64,000 nt of DNA from Alitabrizicola rongguiensis (GCF_021491355.1 NZ_JAKENF010000004.1:62001-126000); one strand, 5' to 3'. Shown: positions 32,329-42,145, counted from the first letter of the stretch. Made by a program: numbers and translations. Notes: generated from the sequence alone by a model not told the origin.

Positions 32329-33471
32329 ATGAGGATTCTCCATACCGCCGACCTTCATCTCGGGCGTCAGTTGAACGGGATCCCTCTCGATGCCGACCAC
32401 GGCGCAGTTCTCGATCAGATCGTTTCGGCGATCACGTCGAACGGCATTGATGTCCTTGTTATTGCGGGAGATATATTCGATCGGGCTGCCCCGCCGACGT
32501 CTGCTGTGCGCCAGTTCAATGGGTTCCTGGCGCGCGTGGCCTCGGAGACTGAGGCAGCCGTGGTGATGATCGCCGGCAATCACGACTCTGGCGATCGAAT
32601 CGCATCCATGGCGATCATGACCGACACACGGCGCGCGTTGATACGCGGAGCCATCAGTGCAGACGAGAAGCCTCTGGTCCTCAGTGACGCATACGGACCC
32701 GTGGCGTTCACAGGGTTGCCCTTCGCTTATGAATATGCCGCTCGCGAATGCTTCGCCGATGAAGCTCTCCACACCCCCGAGGACGTTCTCGCGGCTCAGG
32801 TGGCTTGCAGTCGGCGCAACATTCCCGATGGCGCGCGATGGGTCATCGTTTCGCATGCTTTTGTGGCCGGGGCGGCGAGCAGCGAAAGTGAGCGGCCTCT
32901 CACTCGAATGGGGGGCGTCGAGACGGTCAGTTCATCCGTGTTCGATGGTGCTCATTATGTGGCGCTCGGGCATCTGCACCGGCCGCAATCGGTCGGTGTA
33001 CCTCATATCCGGTATTCGGGATCGCCACTGGCTTTCGGATTTGATGAATCTGACTGCCAGAAGTCGATGAGCCTCGTCGAGATCGATGCGGTCGGCCGAA
33101 CGACGGTAGAGACTATTTCCTTCGAGCCCATTCGTCGAGTGCGCGTTTTGAGGGGACGACACGCAGAGCTTCTTCTTGCTGACCGATCTGACGATTTCAT
33201 CAAGTTCGTGCTTACCGACGATACGCCCGTGATCGATGGAATGAAGCGCATCCGCGACGTGTTCCCGAACGCTTGTGAACTTGTCTACGAGCGGAACGAA
33301 CGCGCGCCAGAAGTCAAATCGCTGGCGGGGCGCGCTCCAGCGGTTGCGAGCCCTGTCGAGGTCATTGGCGACTTCCTCGAGCATGTGCGCGAAGACCGGA
33401 CCTCGGAAAAAGAACTGGCTGTCGTAGCATCGGCCCTTGGTCGCCTGCGTGAGACGGAGGATGTGCAATGA
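32329..33471 (+). CDS. sbcD: SbcD-like nuclease subunit (Mre11 family)
   Basis: A 380-residue protein with the calcineurin-like phosphoesterase motifs: HTADLHLGRQL (D8, H10), VIAGDIFDR (D48), MIAGNHDSGDR (N84, H85), VSHAF and ALGHLHRPQ. The capping domain follows from about residue 270. SbcD with SbcC cuts hairpins and DNA ends with manganese. It overlaps sbcC by ATGA. As it lies inside a prophage next to a WYL regulator, it may act in anti-phage defence or phage recombination instead of housekeeping repair. Confidence 0.85.
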   Translation: MRILHTADLHLGRQLNGIPLDADHGAVLDQIVSAITSNGIDVLVIAGDIFDRAAPPTSAVRQFNGFLARVASETEAAVVMIAGNHDSGDRIASMAIMTDTRRALIRGAISADEKPLVLSDAYGPVAFTGLPFAYEYAARECFADEALHTPEDVLAAQVACSRRNIPDGARWVIVSHAFVAGAASSESERPLTRMGGVETVSSSVFDGAHYVALGHLHRPQSVGVPHIRYSGSPLAFGFDESDCQKSMSLVEIDAVGRTTVETISFEPIRRVRVLRGRHAELLLADRSDDFIKFVLTDDTPVIDGMKRIRDVFPNACELVYERNERAPEVKSLAGRAPAVASPVEVIGDFLEHVREDRTSEKELAVVASALGRLRETEDVQ

Positions 33472-36400
33472 GACCGGTTCGGCTCACGCTTCAGGCGTTT
33501 GGTCCCTATCCTGGCCGGGTCGTCATCGACTTCCGGGATGCCGTCAAGGCGGGCCTCTTCGGCATATACGGACAGACGGGGTCAGGCAAATCGACCATCT
33601 TCAGCGCAATGACCTTTGCGCTCTTTGGAGAAGCGGCCAAGGCGGAGCAAGACGCTCCGTCGCTGCGCTCGGATCACGCCGATCCAGATGTAATGACTGA
33701 GGCAGAGTTCGTATTCGACATTGGTGAGCGGCGATATGTCGTGCTTCGCCGACCCGACCAGATGCGACCCAAGGCGCGCGGTGAGGGCGAGACCCGTAGC
33801 GCGCACGAAGCCTATCTGTTCGATGCGACCGGAATGTCGCTCGACGCAATTACAGATGCGGCACGGGGCAAGATCGTAGCCGAGAAGAAGGTGCGCGACG
33901 TCGACGCGACTGTCATGGAGATGCTCGGATACGGCTCTGAGCAGTTCCGGCAAATCGTCCTTCTTCCGCAAGGGCGCTTCGAGAAGTTCCTTTCGGCCAA
34001 GACGAAAGAGCGTCTCGAAATCCTGCGAGAACTCTTCGATGTCTCGCTGTACGAGAAGCTCATGGCCGATCTCAAGTCCGCAGCCGATGAGGCTGAACGG
34101 CAGGTGCGGGATGAACGTGCGCTCTGTGCCAGGCAGCTCGCGGCAGAAGGATTCGAGAGCACCGATGCACTGATCGCGGGCATCGAAAACGCAACTGCGG
34201 GGTGTGCGGAACTTCGCGCGATCGAAGAAACCAAGAAGGCGACGGCGGAAGTTGCCGAGAGGGCGTTGCACCAGGCGGAGGCCATCGAGGAAAAGTTCGC
34301 GGCGGCCGAAAAGATGAGGGAGCGGCTTCGCGCAATTGAGGCGCGAAAGGACGATATCGACGCGCTTGCCGAGCAGGTCCGACAAGCCGAGCGCGCGCGC
34401 GGTCTGATCGATGTCGAGGAACGTGTGAGGGATGCCGAACGCGAGGTTGGTGAAGCCGATACCAAGCGCGAAGAGGCAGACAAGGCCGCCGAAATCGCCG
34501 CGAAACAAGCAGAAAAGGCGGCAGAGGCGCTCCGGCGTGAGGAAGACCGTGCCGATGAGGTCGAAACCCTGCGCCGGAGAAGCGATGAACTGGAGCGGTA
34601 TGGTCGAATCCTCGAGGCAGCAGCCGATAGCAATCAGGCGGTCGACGTCGCGCTGAAAGAGCAGCTGGACGCCGACAACGCTTTTCAGGCGGCAAAGGCA
34701 CAACTGACCAAGCTCCAGGAAAAGCGCATCACGAAAAGCGCCGAGCTGAAAGCTGCACGCGAAACGGAGGCGAAGCGCGCCGAGATCGCGGGCCGGCGCG
34801 CAGAGCTCGACAAACGACATCTGGCCGCCAAGTCCTACGAGGGCGCCTTGCAGGATGTTGCAACGGCTCAGGCCGCTGTCGAAGAACAACTGCGGAAGTC
34901 GGAAGCTGCGGTCGGAAAGGCCGAGAAGACGCGAGATGATTATGAGACGGCCGAAAGAAATCTCGCGGCCGCACAGGCGCTGCACCTTGCGACGAGACTG
35001 GAAGCAGGGTCGCCATGTCCGGTCTGCGGCGCAACCGAACATCCTGCGCCGGCGACTGGCGAAATCGGTAGTGCCGGCCTGGACAAGGCATTCCGAGAGT
35101 CACGAGAAGCATGGCTGGCCGCCGATCGCGAAGCCCGGCAAGCTGGCGAAGCACTGGTCGGAGTGCAAGCGACGCTCGAGGAGCGACAGAAACGCTTGTC
35201 CACCCTTGAACCGCCAGAGGAGCGTGCAGCCGTCATCGCGGCACAGATCGGTCGTGAAGAAGACGCACTCGCAGCGCTTGGGCCTCGGGTCGACATTCTT
35301 GCCGCGGAGACCGGGATCGAGGAACTGGAACTGCAGATCGAGGAATTGGAGCGGAAACGCGATGAGTTGCGGGACTGCTTCGATGAGCGGCGGAACAAGG
35401 CAACTGAGGCCAAAGCGGCGCGCGATGGCAGGCTCGCAGAGGTGCCGGAGAACCTCCGCGATGTGCCGGCGCTCGCGGCCACACTTGAGAAGGTGAACGG
35501 GTCGCTGGGGTCGCTTCAGGCGGCGCGGACCGCGGCGGACAAGGCGCTGCACTCCGCTCGCGAAAAAGCACTCGGCGCGGTCAAGGATCTCGAAAGCGCG
35601 GACAAGGCGCTCGCGGACAGCAAGACGCGCCATCAGAAGGCGGCGGAGGTCTTCCGAACAAGACTGGCTGGCGCTGGCCTCACAGCAGAGGCGTTTCAGT
35701 CTCTCAAGCCGGCCATCGAAACGCTCGATGAGGATAGGGAAGCCGTCGAGACCTACCGGCGCGAGCACAAGAGTGCGTCCGATGCAGCCACAGATGCCGC
35801 CTCTGCGATCCAAGGGATGTCCCGGCCTGATCTCGAAGCACTACGGGAAACGCACCAGACCCATGCCGAGGCACTCGGCAGGGCGATAGAAGAGCGCGTC
35901 GCCGCCCAGAGCCGTGTCGATCATCTGGATAAACTGAGAACGGGGTTGGAGGAGACCCTGCGCAAGCTTGACGAAGCTGAAGCTGCATCCGGCCCGCTGC
36001 GCGAACTGGCAGCTGTGGTAAACGGGCAGAACTCGCAAAGACTGACGTTGGAGACATTCGCAATCGGCGCGATGTTCGACCAAGTGCTGGAAGCGGCTAA
36101 CTTGCGGCTCGCGCCCATGACCTCCGGCCGCTACAGACTCGAGCGAGATCTCGAAGGGGCCGGACGCGGTAGCCGCGGGCTTGGCATCCAGGTGTTCGAT
36201 CTTCACACCGGGAAATCGCGCGCCACGAGCACCCTCTCAGGTGGCGAGGCGTTCATTGCCGCGCTCGCTCTCGCACTCGGTCTTGCCGACGTGGTCGAAA
36301 GTGCGAGCGGCAAGGTGCGGCTTGACACGATTTTCATCGACGAAGGGTTTGGAAGCCTCGACACCGAAAACGGGTCCGGCACGCTCGACCAGGTACTCCA

Positions 36401-36542
36401 GGTCCTCAACTCCATCGTCCGACAGAACCGTGCCGTTGGTCTGATTTCGCATGTGCCGCTCGTCCAGGAGGCGATCCCCAACGGCTTCTATGTCAGAAAA
36501 GGGATCTCCGGGAGTAGTGTGGAAGAAAGAGGGCTTGTCTGA
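33468..36542 (+). CDS. sbcC: SbcC-like ATPase subunit (Rad50 family)
   Basis: A 1024-residue SMC-like protein. Walker A GQTGSGKST (residues 35-43), two long coiled-coil arms rich in Glu, Ala and Lys, a zinc hook CPVC (C517, C520) between them, an LSGGEAF signature near residue 923 and Walker B LDTIFIDEGFGSLD near 952. It drives the SbcD nuclease on DNA ends. Length is like other SbcC. ATGA-coupled to sbcD and TGATG-coupled to the small zinc gene, so the three act as one unit. Confidence 0.85.
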   Translation: MRPVRLTLQAFGPYPGRVVIDFRDAVKAGLFGIYGQTGSGKSTIFSAMTFALFGEAAKAEQDAPSLRSDHADPDVMTEAEFVFDIGERRYVVLRRPDQMRPKARGEGETRSAHEAYLFDATGMSLDAITDAARGKIVAEKKVRDVDATVMEMLGYGSEQFRQIVLLPQGRFEKFLSAKTKERLEILRELFDVSLYEKLMADLKSAADEAERQVRDERALCARQLAAEGFESTDALIAGIENATAGCAELRAIEETKKATAEVAERALHQAEAIEEKFAAAEKMRERLRAIEARKDDIDALAEQVRQAERARGLIDVEERVRDAEREVGEADTKREEADKAAEIAAKQAEKAAEALRREEDRADEVETLRRRSDELERYGRILEAAADSNQAVDVALKEQLDADNAFQAAKAQLTKLQEKRITKSAELKAARETEAKRAEIAGRRAELDKRHLAAKSYEGALQDVATAQAAVEEQLRKSEAAVGKAEKTRDDYETAERNLAAAQALHLATRLEAGSPCPVCGATEHPAPATGEIGSAGLDKAFRESREAWLAADREARQAGEALVGVQATLEERQKRLSTLEPPEERAAVIAAQIGREEDALAALGPRVDILAAETGIEELELQIEELERKRDELRDCFDERRNKATEAKAARDGRLAEVPENLRDVPALAATLEKVNGSLGSLQAARTAADKALHSAREKALGAVKDLESADKALADSKTRHQKAAEVFRTRLAGAGLTAEAFQSLKPAIETLDEDREAVETYRREHKSASDAATDAASAIQGMSRPDLEALRETHQTHAEALGRAIEERVAAQSRVDHLDKLRTGLEETLRKLDEAEAASGPLRELAAVVNGQNSQRLTLETFAIGAMFDQVLEAANLRLAPMTSGRYRLERDLEGAGRGSRGLGIQVFDLHTGKSRATSTLSGGEAFIAALALALGLADVVESASGKVRLDTIFIDEGFGSLDTENGSGTLDQVLQVLNSIVRQNRAVGLISHVPLVQEAIPNGFYVRKGISGSSVEERGLV

Positions 36543-36856
36543 TGGGTCACCGCTGGATCCCAAGACGCTCACATCCGCGGCGGCTGCCGGACGGCAGGAC
36601 CACTGAAGTCCGTGCAAGCTGGGTGTTGCAGCATTCGCCAGACGAGAAGAAGCGTCGGAGCCTTCGTCACCGATGCCCCATGTGCGGTGCCGAAGTCATC
36701 ACGGTGCGAATGCCCAACGGCGGGAGCGCCCATTTCGAGGGAGGAAAAGGACTTTCAAGGATCAAGCATCCCTGCCTCCACTTGGGCGAGCGACTTTCGC
36801 AAAAGCGAGACGCCGACACACCAGACCTCTTCGCGCTGTATGCCGAAGCAGGGTAG
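36542..36856 (+). CDS. Small zinc-binding protein of the SbcDC cassette
   Basis: A 104-residue protein. RHRCPMCGAEVITVRMPNGG provides a CxxC, then HFEGGKGLSRIKHPCLH gives further Cys and His ligands, consistent with one zinc site. The N-terminus is basic. It starts on the sbcC stop (TGATG), which argues for joint function. I do not recognise a named family. It may be a DNA- or RNA-binding accessory subunit. Confidence 0.6.
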   Translation: MGHRWIPRRSHPRRLPDGRTTEVRASWVLQHSPDEKKRRSLRHRCPMCGAEVITVRMPNGGSAHFEGGKGLSRIKHPCLHLGERLSQKRDADTPDLFALYAEAG

Positions 36857-36871
36857 GCTCGAGGCTTAGCG

Positions 36872-39436
36872 CTAATCTTCCACGCGTTGGCGATATCGCC
36901 ACACTCTCGGCGCGTTGCGGCCTGATCCAATGCGCACTTGTTCCCGCTTCCAGCCATTCGCCTTCAGATACGCCGCAACACGCGTCTGATCGCGTCTGGT
37001 CCAGCGGGCGGGTTCGAGCCCGATGGCCTCCTCGAGGATCTCGCCGACTGACACGTCGGCCAGCGGCTCCGGCCGCGGCACGCTTTCGGTGCGGGAGTTG
37101 CCGTAGTCGGGGAAGCCATCGGAGACGGTGCGGAGTTCGTGCGTCAGCCAGTGTTCGATCAGGTCGTCCCACGCGTCGGACTGGTAGCGGCGGTCCTGTT
37201 CATTACGAGCTTCGGCAAGGATCGCCGGATCGTCGATCCACCAGATCGCGCCTTCGCGGAAGCGATGGACGGCTTCTGCCCAGAGCTGATCCCGGTCGCG
37301 GGCCAGCGCCGCGATGTCAATGGTGCCACAGCGCAGCGGCCAGAAGCGGCGGTTGCCGGTCTCGTCGCGCAGATAGGTGTCGGGGTTCACCGTGCCCGCG
37401 AAGACGCATTGGCGCGGGACCTCGACACTGTAGCGACCGTAGGGCGGGCGGAAGCGGTCTGTAGTGCGGGTCAGGAAGGCCTTGATGCGCGAGACCTCGG
37501 CCCGGCCGATGGCGTCTAGCTCTGCGATTTCCACGATCCAGACGCCCTGCATGTGGATGGCGGCATCCTTGGACCCAAGCTCGGGCAGTTCGTCGGTGAA
37601 CCAGTCCTCGCCCGCAAGCACCTTGATGGCGGTCGATTTGCGCGCGCCTTGTGGGCCTTCGAGGATCAGCATGTGATCGGCCTTCACGCCGGGGCGGAAG
37701 ATGCGTGCCACGGCCGAGATGAGCCAGAGCGCGCCGACGGTATGGTGGAACGGGGTCGGGGCAGAGCCGAGATAGGTGCTGGTCCAGGTCTCTATCCGGG
37801 GCGTGCCGTCCCAGCGGAGGTGTTCCAGCCAGTCGCGGACAGGATGGATGCGGTGTTCGCGGGCGACGGCACCAACAGCGCGACCGACCACAAGCGGCGC
37901 GACATTGACGCCGCGCAGCTGCAGCCATTCCGCGGTCCGGACATCGTCGGCGTCTTCCCACGGACGAGGATACGGGCCGGTCGCGGCATCCCACGGCAGC
38001 GGTTGGCGCACGACGATCTCCTGGGAGAAGTCGTCGAAGGCCAGCACGCCCGCGAAAGCGATGTCGGACGTCAGTGCGATGATGACATTGGCCTCGTTGC
38101 GCTCGGGCGTCCCGACGAGATCCTGTCGCAGGCGGTTAAACCAGCCCGGTTTGGCGATCCGCGCATGGGGATCGCCGGAGACGTTCACGCGCTTCACCAG
38201 TTCGACCAGCTGCTTGTCGAGGATCGACATGGCGATGCCGGTCGTGGTCTTGATGCGGGCAAGGATCTGGCGCGCGGGCAGCGGGTCCAGCCGCGCAAGG
38301 GCAATGCGTCCGAGAAGTTCGCCAAGGGCGGAGATATCGGGCGGGTTGGTCAGTGCATCGGCGGCCGCCACCAGATCAGCGATGATGTCGCCAGCAGACG
38401 GCAAGCGATCCATCGCGGCGGGCTGGTCTTCGGTCGGCAGCCCCTGGCGCGGGCCGTAGTCCTCGGCGCGCGCTCCACGCAGCAGATCATCGTTGAAGTC
38501 GTCGCCAAGGAGCGGGACGACGATCTCGTTCGGAATGTCGGACTGGTTCAGCCGGTCCGAGAGCGTGGCGGCTGCCTGACGACCGGCATCGCCAGCATCG
38601 GCATAGATCGTGACCCGTGTCGTGCCCTCGGGCCAGCGAAAGCGCGCGAGGCCATCCGCGGACAGTGCCGCCCAGACGGCGGTGCCGAACAGGGCATGCG
38701 CTGCGAGGGCAGTCTCGATGCCCTCGGCAATACTAAGGTGGCCGCCCGCAGGCATGGCGAACAGGCGCACGGCTGCTTCGGCAACCGAACCCAGCATCTT
38801 CTTTCCAGCCGGGCCCTTGGCGCTGCCGTCGTCCATGAGGAAGGTCCTGTGGATGCCCGGCGCGCGTGTGCCGTCCGCCAGTCGAGGCAATGCGATCAGC
38901 CCCGGCCACCCGCGTCGCGTGTCGAAATCCGGCAGGTCGGGGTGGAACAGCAGATCCGGGCAGCCCGGGTCCGTAAGGCCGCGCGCAAGCAGGTATGCCT
39001 CGCCCACGGTTCCGGAGAGTGGCTGCGCGCCATCGACCAGCCTGGCAACCTCCGTTGAATGGTCGGGCTTCGGACGCGGCAAGGATCGAGGTGCGGGGCG
39101 ATCCATCCCGGCAATCCGCGCCGCTTCGTCGAAGAGCGCGCCGTCGCTCAGCCCGGTCGCCTGCGCGATCAGATCGATGGGCCCGGCGCTTTCGCCGGTC
39201 GCATAGTCGAAGCCCCAGCCCGCATAGGGCCCGTCGAGGTGGATGGTGCACGACCCTTCCTTGCGCGGCGGGCGGCCGGAAAGGTCGGCACAGCGCAAGG
39301 AGCGACGGTCGCGCGCAAGCCGCGCCTCCGGAAAGACGCCAGGGAGCCAATCGCCTGCGGTCGCAGCAAGCCGATCTTTCACGGCGGCCAGATCGTGTCG
39401 TGCCTTCGGTGTGGCGACATCGTTAAGATCGATCAT
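36872..39436 (-). CDS. Primase-helicase with Toprim and VapE/VirE domains
   Basis: An 854-residue protein. The N-terminal half has a primase-like fold with a Toprim region (LSIAEGIETALAAHAL and TIYADAGDAGRQAA) and a short DNA-binding loop (SCTIHLDGPYAGWGFDY). The C-terminal half is the VapE/VirE ATPase: LILEGPQGARKSTAIKVLAG (Walker A), GVWIVEIAELDAIGR, PRQCVFAGTVNPDTYLRDE and GNRRFWPLRC. It starts phage replication. Start at 39436 (MIDLNDVATPK) is used; the longer frame upstream overlaps the helicase gene. This is the P4-alpha type arrangement. Confidence 0.85.
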   Translation of the reverse strand: MIDLNDVATPKARHDLAAVKDRLAATAGDWLPGVFPEARLARDRRSLRCADLSGRPPRKEGSCTIHLDGPYAGWGFDYATGESAGPIDLIAQATGLSDGALFDEAARIAGMDRPAPRSLPRPKPDHSTEVARLVDGAQPLSGTVGEAYLLARGLTDPGCPDLLFHPDLPDFDTRRGWPGLIALPRLADGTRAPGIHRTFLMDDGSAKGPAGKKMLGSVAEAAVRLFAMPAGGHLSIAEGIETALAAHALFGTAVWAALSADGLARFRWPEGTTRVTIYADAGDAGRQAAATLSDRLNQSDIPNEIVVPLLGDDFNDDLLRGARAEDYGPRQGLPTEDQPAAMDRLPSAGDIIADLVAAADALTNPPDISALGELLGRIALARLDPLPARQILARIKTTTGIAMSILDKQLVELVKRVNVSGDPHARIAKPGWFNRLRQDLVGTPERNEANVIIALTSDIAFAGVLAFDDFSQEIVVRQPLPWDAATGPYPRPWEDADDVRTAEWLQLRGVNVAPLVVGRAVGAVAREHRIHPVRDWLEHLRWDGTPRIETWTSTYLGSAPTPFHHTVGALWLISAVARIFRPGVKADHMLILEGPQGARKSTAIKVLAGEDWFTDELPELGSKDAAIHMQGVWIVEIAELDAIGRAEVSRIKAFLTRTTDRFRPPYGRYSVEVPRQCVFAGTVNPDTYLRDETGNRRFWPLRCGTIDIAALARDRDQLWAEAVHRFREGAIWWIDDPAILAEARNEQDRRYQSDAWDDLIEHWLTHELRTVSDGFPDYGNSRTESVPRPEPLADVSVGEILEEAIGLEPARWTRRDQTRVAAYLKANGWKREQVRIGSGRNAPRVWRYRQRVED

Positions 39437-39444
39437 CGCAGCCC

Positions 39445-40764
39445 TCACGCCAGGAGGACGAGGCCGCGCTCGGCGCGGGTGATGGCAGTGTATAGCCAGC
39501 GGCGGCGGTCGATCTCGCTGCGGCCCAGCCCATCGTCCCAGACGATCACGTTCTCCCACTGCGATCCTTGCGCCTTGTGGGCAGTGATCGCCCAGCCGAA
39601 GGTCGCTTCGGTCAGCTTGCGCTTTTCCCGCCAGTCGCGGTCATGGCGCTTGGCATCGTAGGCGACGTGATCCTCGAAATGCCCCTTGTAGATGCGCAGC
39701 CGGCCCGGGCGGCCGTCGCTGTCGAATGGCGTCACACGTCGCCCGTCTTCGTCATGCACCACGGCTGAGAAGTAGAGGCTTCCCTCGTCGACGATATTCT
39801 CAAGGGTCAGGAACATGCCATTGATCAGACCGAGCGAGTTGTCGTTCTTCAGGCAGATGATCTTTTCCGCCCCGCCGGTGGGAAGATATGTCCCGCCCAG
39901 ACCGGCCGCCGCGCGCATCGCGTTGTTCAACTGCAAGCGCGTCGCGTTCAGGCCGCAGATCAACTGCCCGCCGCGCAGCGCCTGATCCGGCGTGATGTCG
40001 CCTTTGCGCAGCTTGGCGACATGGGCGTCGTAAACCCCGAACCCGATGGGTTCCCCCATCCGCGCCATCGTGGCGAGACGGATGATGGCGCTTTCGGCTG
40101 CCTGGCGGTGAATCTCTGTCAGCATCACGTCGGGCGCGTCCCGGGTGAAGGCCCCTTCGCCCTTGATCGGCGGCAACTGGCCGGGATCGCCCAGCACGAG
40201 GATCGGCTTGCCGAAACTCATCAGGTCGCGGGCCATCTCCTCGCCCACCATCGACACCTCATCCAGCACGATCAGCCGCGCATCCGCGGCATCGCTTTGC
40301 GGGTTCAGGGCAAAGCGGGGATGCTTCATCGCGGACAGCGCCTGGCGCATCGCCTCGATCCCGGCTTCGGCCGCGGTCCTGTCGAAACCGGTCAGCCTGC
40401 GTGCGGCGCTCTCGGCCTCCTGAACCTTGGCGGCAGCGGCGGCGATTTCTTCCTCGGTCGCTTCGATCACCGAATAGATCAGGCTGTGGATGGTGCGCGC
40501 GGGCGTGCCCTTGCGAGTCAGCACGAGCGCAGCCTTGCCGGTGAAGGTGGCGGTCACGACGCCCGGGACGCAACGGCCGTCCTTGGCGCTGCGATGGGGT
40601 GACAGTCCAAGGTCGTCGAGGGCGAACTTCAGGACCGTGCTCTTGCCCGACCCGGCATAGCCGAAGAGCCGGAACACCTGGCTCGATCCGGTGCGGTTTT
40701 CGAACCAGTCGCGGACTTCGGCGATGGCGGCGGCCTGCGCGGCCGAGGGGACGAAGTCAGACAC
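39445..40764 (-). CDS. RecD-like DNA helicase
   Basis: A 439-residue superfamily I helicase: FRLFGYAGSGKSTVLKFAL (I), VTATFTGKAAL (Ia), RLIVLDEVSMVGEEMARDL (II), LVLGDPGQLPPIKG (III), FGWAITAHKAQGSQW (V) and YTAITRAERG (VI). The start is GTG at 40764, eight bases into the preceding nuclease gene, with GGAGGGG upstream. It probably unwinds phage DNA for recombination with the adjacent nuclease and recombinase. Confidence 0.8.
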   Translation of the reverse strand: MSDFVPSAAQAAAIAEVRDWFENRTGSSQVFRLFGYAGSGKSTVLKFALDDLGLSPHRSAKDGRCVPGVVTATFTGKAALVLTRKGTPARTIHSLIYSVIEATEEEIAAAAAKVQEAESAARRLTGFDRTAAEAGIEAMRQALSAMKHPRFALNPQSDAADARLIVLDEVSMVGEEMARDLMSFGKPILVLGDPGQLPPIKGEGAFTRDAPDVMLTEIHRQAAESAIIRLATMARMGEPIGFGVYDAHVAKLRKGDITPDQALRGGQLICGLNATRLQLNNAMRAAAGLGGTYLPTGGAEKIICLKNDNSLGLINGMFLTLENIVDEGSLYFSAVVHDEDGRRVTPFDSDGRPGRLRIYKGHFEDHVAYDAKRHDRDWREKRKLTEATFGWAITAHKAQGSQWENVIVWDDGLGRSEIDRRRWLYTAITRAERGLVLLA

Positions 40765-41557
40765 CGCCGCCCCTCCAGCACCGCCCCGCCCATGCGCAGG
40801 GCGCGTGCCACTTGCCGCCGGCCATGCCGCCCCGGCAGACGACCGCCGTGGGCTCGGTGGCCATCCGGGGCAACCATTCGCCTGCCGCCGAGGCCTGCAC
40901 GACCGTGACGGCCCGATCCGACATCTCCTGCGCGAGGCGGGCATCGAACGGGACGAGTTCCGCGTGCAATTCCATCGTGTCGCGGTTCAGCGCGGTGAAG
41001 AGCGCCGGGTTGGGCAGGTCCATGTAAGCCTGATAGAGGGCGATCTGGGCGCCGTAGACCGGGCGCGCGATGCTGACGCCGCGCTTGACCACATCCTTCC
41101 AGCTGGAGGCCCCGAGCGCCTTGTTCTCCCAAAGCGCGGGGTACTCCATCGCGACGGGACCCGAAACGAAGCAGCCATCGATATGGCCCTTGAACCTTCC
41201 CGCCATGGCCTCGAAGCCGAACTGGCGGCCATCGGGGCGTTCAGTGCGCAGGTCGAACCCGGCTATCCTGAACCAGCCCGCGACGATGTCCTCGGCCCGA
41301 TGGCCAGCCTCGAAGATCCGCAGGATGCGCGGCTCGAACTCCTGGCCCTCGTCCTTGGGCACTGCGAGAAAGTCGTACTGGATCTGGCGGAGGCAGTCGC
41401 GCCCCAGCCCCGAGGAACTGACATAGGTGCGGGGGCGCTCGGCGCGATTGCGCGCCGTCAGGGCCGCATCGATGGCGGATGAGACGGCCGTGGCGATCGG
41501 CGGTCGTGGCGCATCCTGGCCATAGTTGCAGCCAGAGCCATGGTTCAGATCGATCAT
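40757..41557 (-). CDS. PD-(D/E)XK exonuclease, Cas4/RecB-like
   Basis: A 266-residue protein. The RecB-type nuclease core: GRFKGHIDGCFV with Asp, PALWENKALGASSW with the E-x-K, and QIALYQAYM helix. Cysteines at GRDCLRQ and three further C-terminal Cys (VVCRGG, HAPCAW, AGRCW) are arranged as in Cas4-like iron-sulfur nucleases. It likely produces single-strand tails for the SSB-like protein and Sak4. Overlaps the helicase by 8 bases. Confidence 0.7.
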   Translation of the reverse strand: MIDLNHGSGCNYGQDAPRPPIATAVSSAIDAALTARNRAERPRTYVSSSGLGRDCLRQIQYDFLAVPKDEGQEFEPRILRIFEAGHRAEDIVAGWFRIAGFDLRTERPDGRQFGFEAMAGRFKGHIDGCFVSGPVAMEYPALWENKALGASSWKDVVKRGVSIARPVYGAQIALYQAYMDLPNPALFTALNRDTMELHAELVPFDARLAQEMSDRAVTVVQASAAGEWLPRMATEPTAVVCRGGMAGGKWHAPCAWAGRCWRGGGV

Positions 41558-41763
41558 CGGTCGCGTTCCCAGAAGCCGCCAGCCTGCGCGATGCAGGTCA
41601 GCTTGTGATGCTGGGCCTCTGTCAGCCGGGCGCGCGCGCCGAATTTCTCGAGCTTCTGGCGCAGACTCTCGCAGAACTCGACCTCGAAGTCGGTGATGGC
41701 GTTCGCCGTCGCGGCGGCGAGAAGGTCGGTCCAGGGGGCGGTCTCGTCGTTCAGATCGATCAT
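41554..41763 (-). CDS. Small phage protein with MIDLND leader
   Basis: A 69-residue protein beginning MIDLNDETAPWTDLL; otherwise helical (EVEFCESLRQKLEKFGARAR). No family recognised. The ATG at 41763 is chosen because the same MIDLN leader occurs at two neighbours. ATGA overlap with the nuclease gene. Function unknown. Confidence 0.5.
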   Translation of the reverse strand: MIDLNDETAPWTDLLAAATANAITDFEVEFCESLRQKLEKFGARARLTEAQHHKLTCIAQAGGFWERDR

Positions 41764-41773
41764 GACGGCCCTC

Positions 41774-42145
41774 TCAAAACGGAATCGGATCGTCATGGGC
41801 CGTGCCGGTCCGTTCCTTGCGCGCGCCTTGCGCCAGCATGCTGTCCACGTAGCCGGTGACGGCCGCTTCGATCAGCCGGTCGATGTCGGCGGCGTTGCGG
41901 TTGAAGAAGGGCGCCATCAGGCCAAGGTCGGTCAGCGCTTCGGCGAACAGCACCCGGGCGTCGCGGATGGCCTGTGCCTCGCGGGCGGTCTTGTCGATCA
42001 TGCCATTGTTCCTTTGGGCGATTGCGCTGCCCACGTCCTGACAGCGGAGCGAGCAGAAGCGGTGATAGGGGTAGCGGTCGTGCTGGAGCCGGTGGACGTA
42101 ACCGAAGCCGCGGGCCTCCCGGGCGCAGACGGCGCAAATCGTCAC
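41774..42145 (-). CDS. DUF6511-like zinc-binding phage protein
   Basis: A 123-residue protein starting with GTG (VTICAVCAREARGFGY). CxxC and a CSLRCQ pair probably bind zinc (residues 4-36). The C-terminal part is helical (QAIRDARVLFAEALTDLGLM). This matches DUF6511, frequent in these phages. GTGA overlap with the next gene upstream. Function unknown; probably DNA binding. Confidence 0.6.
   Translation of the reverse strand: MTICAVCAREARGFGYVHRLQHDRYPYHRFCSLRCQDVGSAIAQRNNGMIDKTAREAQAIRDARVLFAEALTDLGLMAPFFNRNAADIDRLIEAAVTGYVDSMLAQGARKERTGTAHDDPIPF

Larger units (their letters stand above)
31433..36856. mobile_element. WYL-SbcD-SbcC-zinc protein cassette inserted in the prophage
   Basis: Four genes, divergently arranged, interrupt the early region between the RuvC-like and primase genes, which in other respects continue on the minus strand. 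It has its own promoters. No flanking inverted repeats or transposase are seen. It is a probable accessory or defence cassette. Boundaries are approximate. Confidence 0.55.

Noticed and set aside
33582-35042. 486-residue minus-strand open frame
   Set aside because: It is the antisense of the sbcC coiled coil; repeated hydrophobic codons mirror Glu/Ala/Lys codons.
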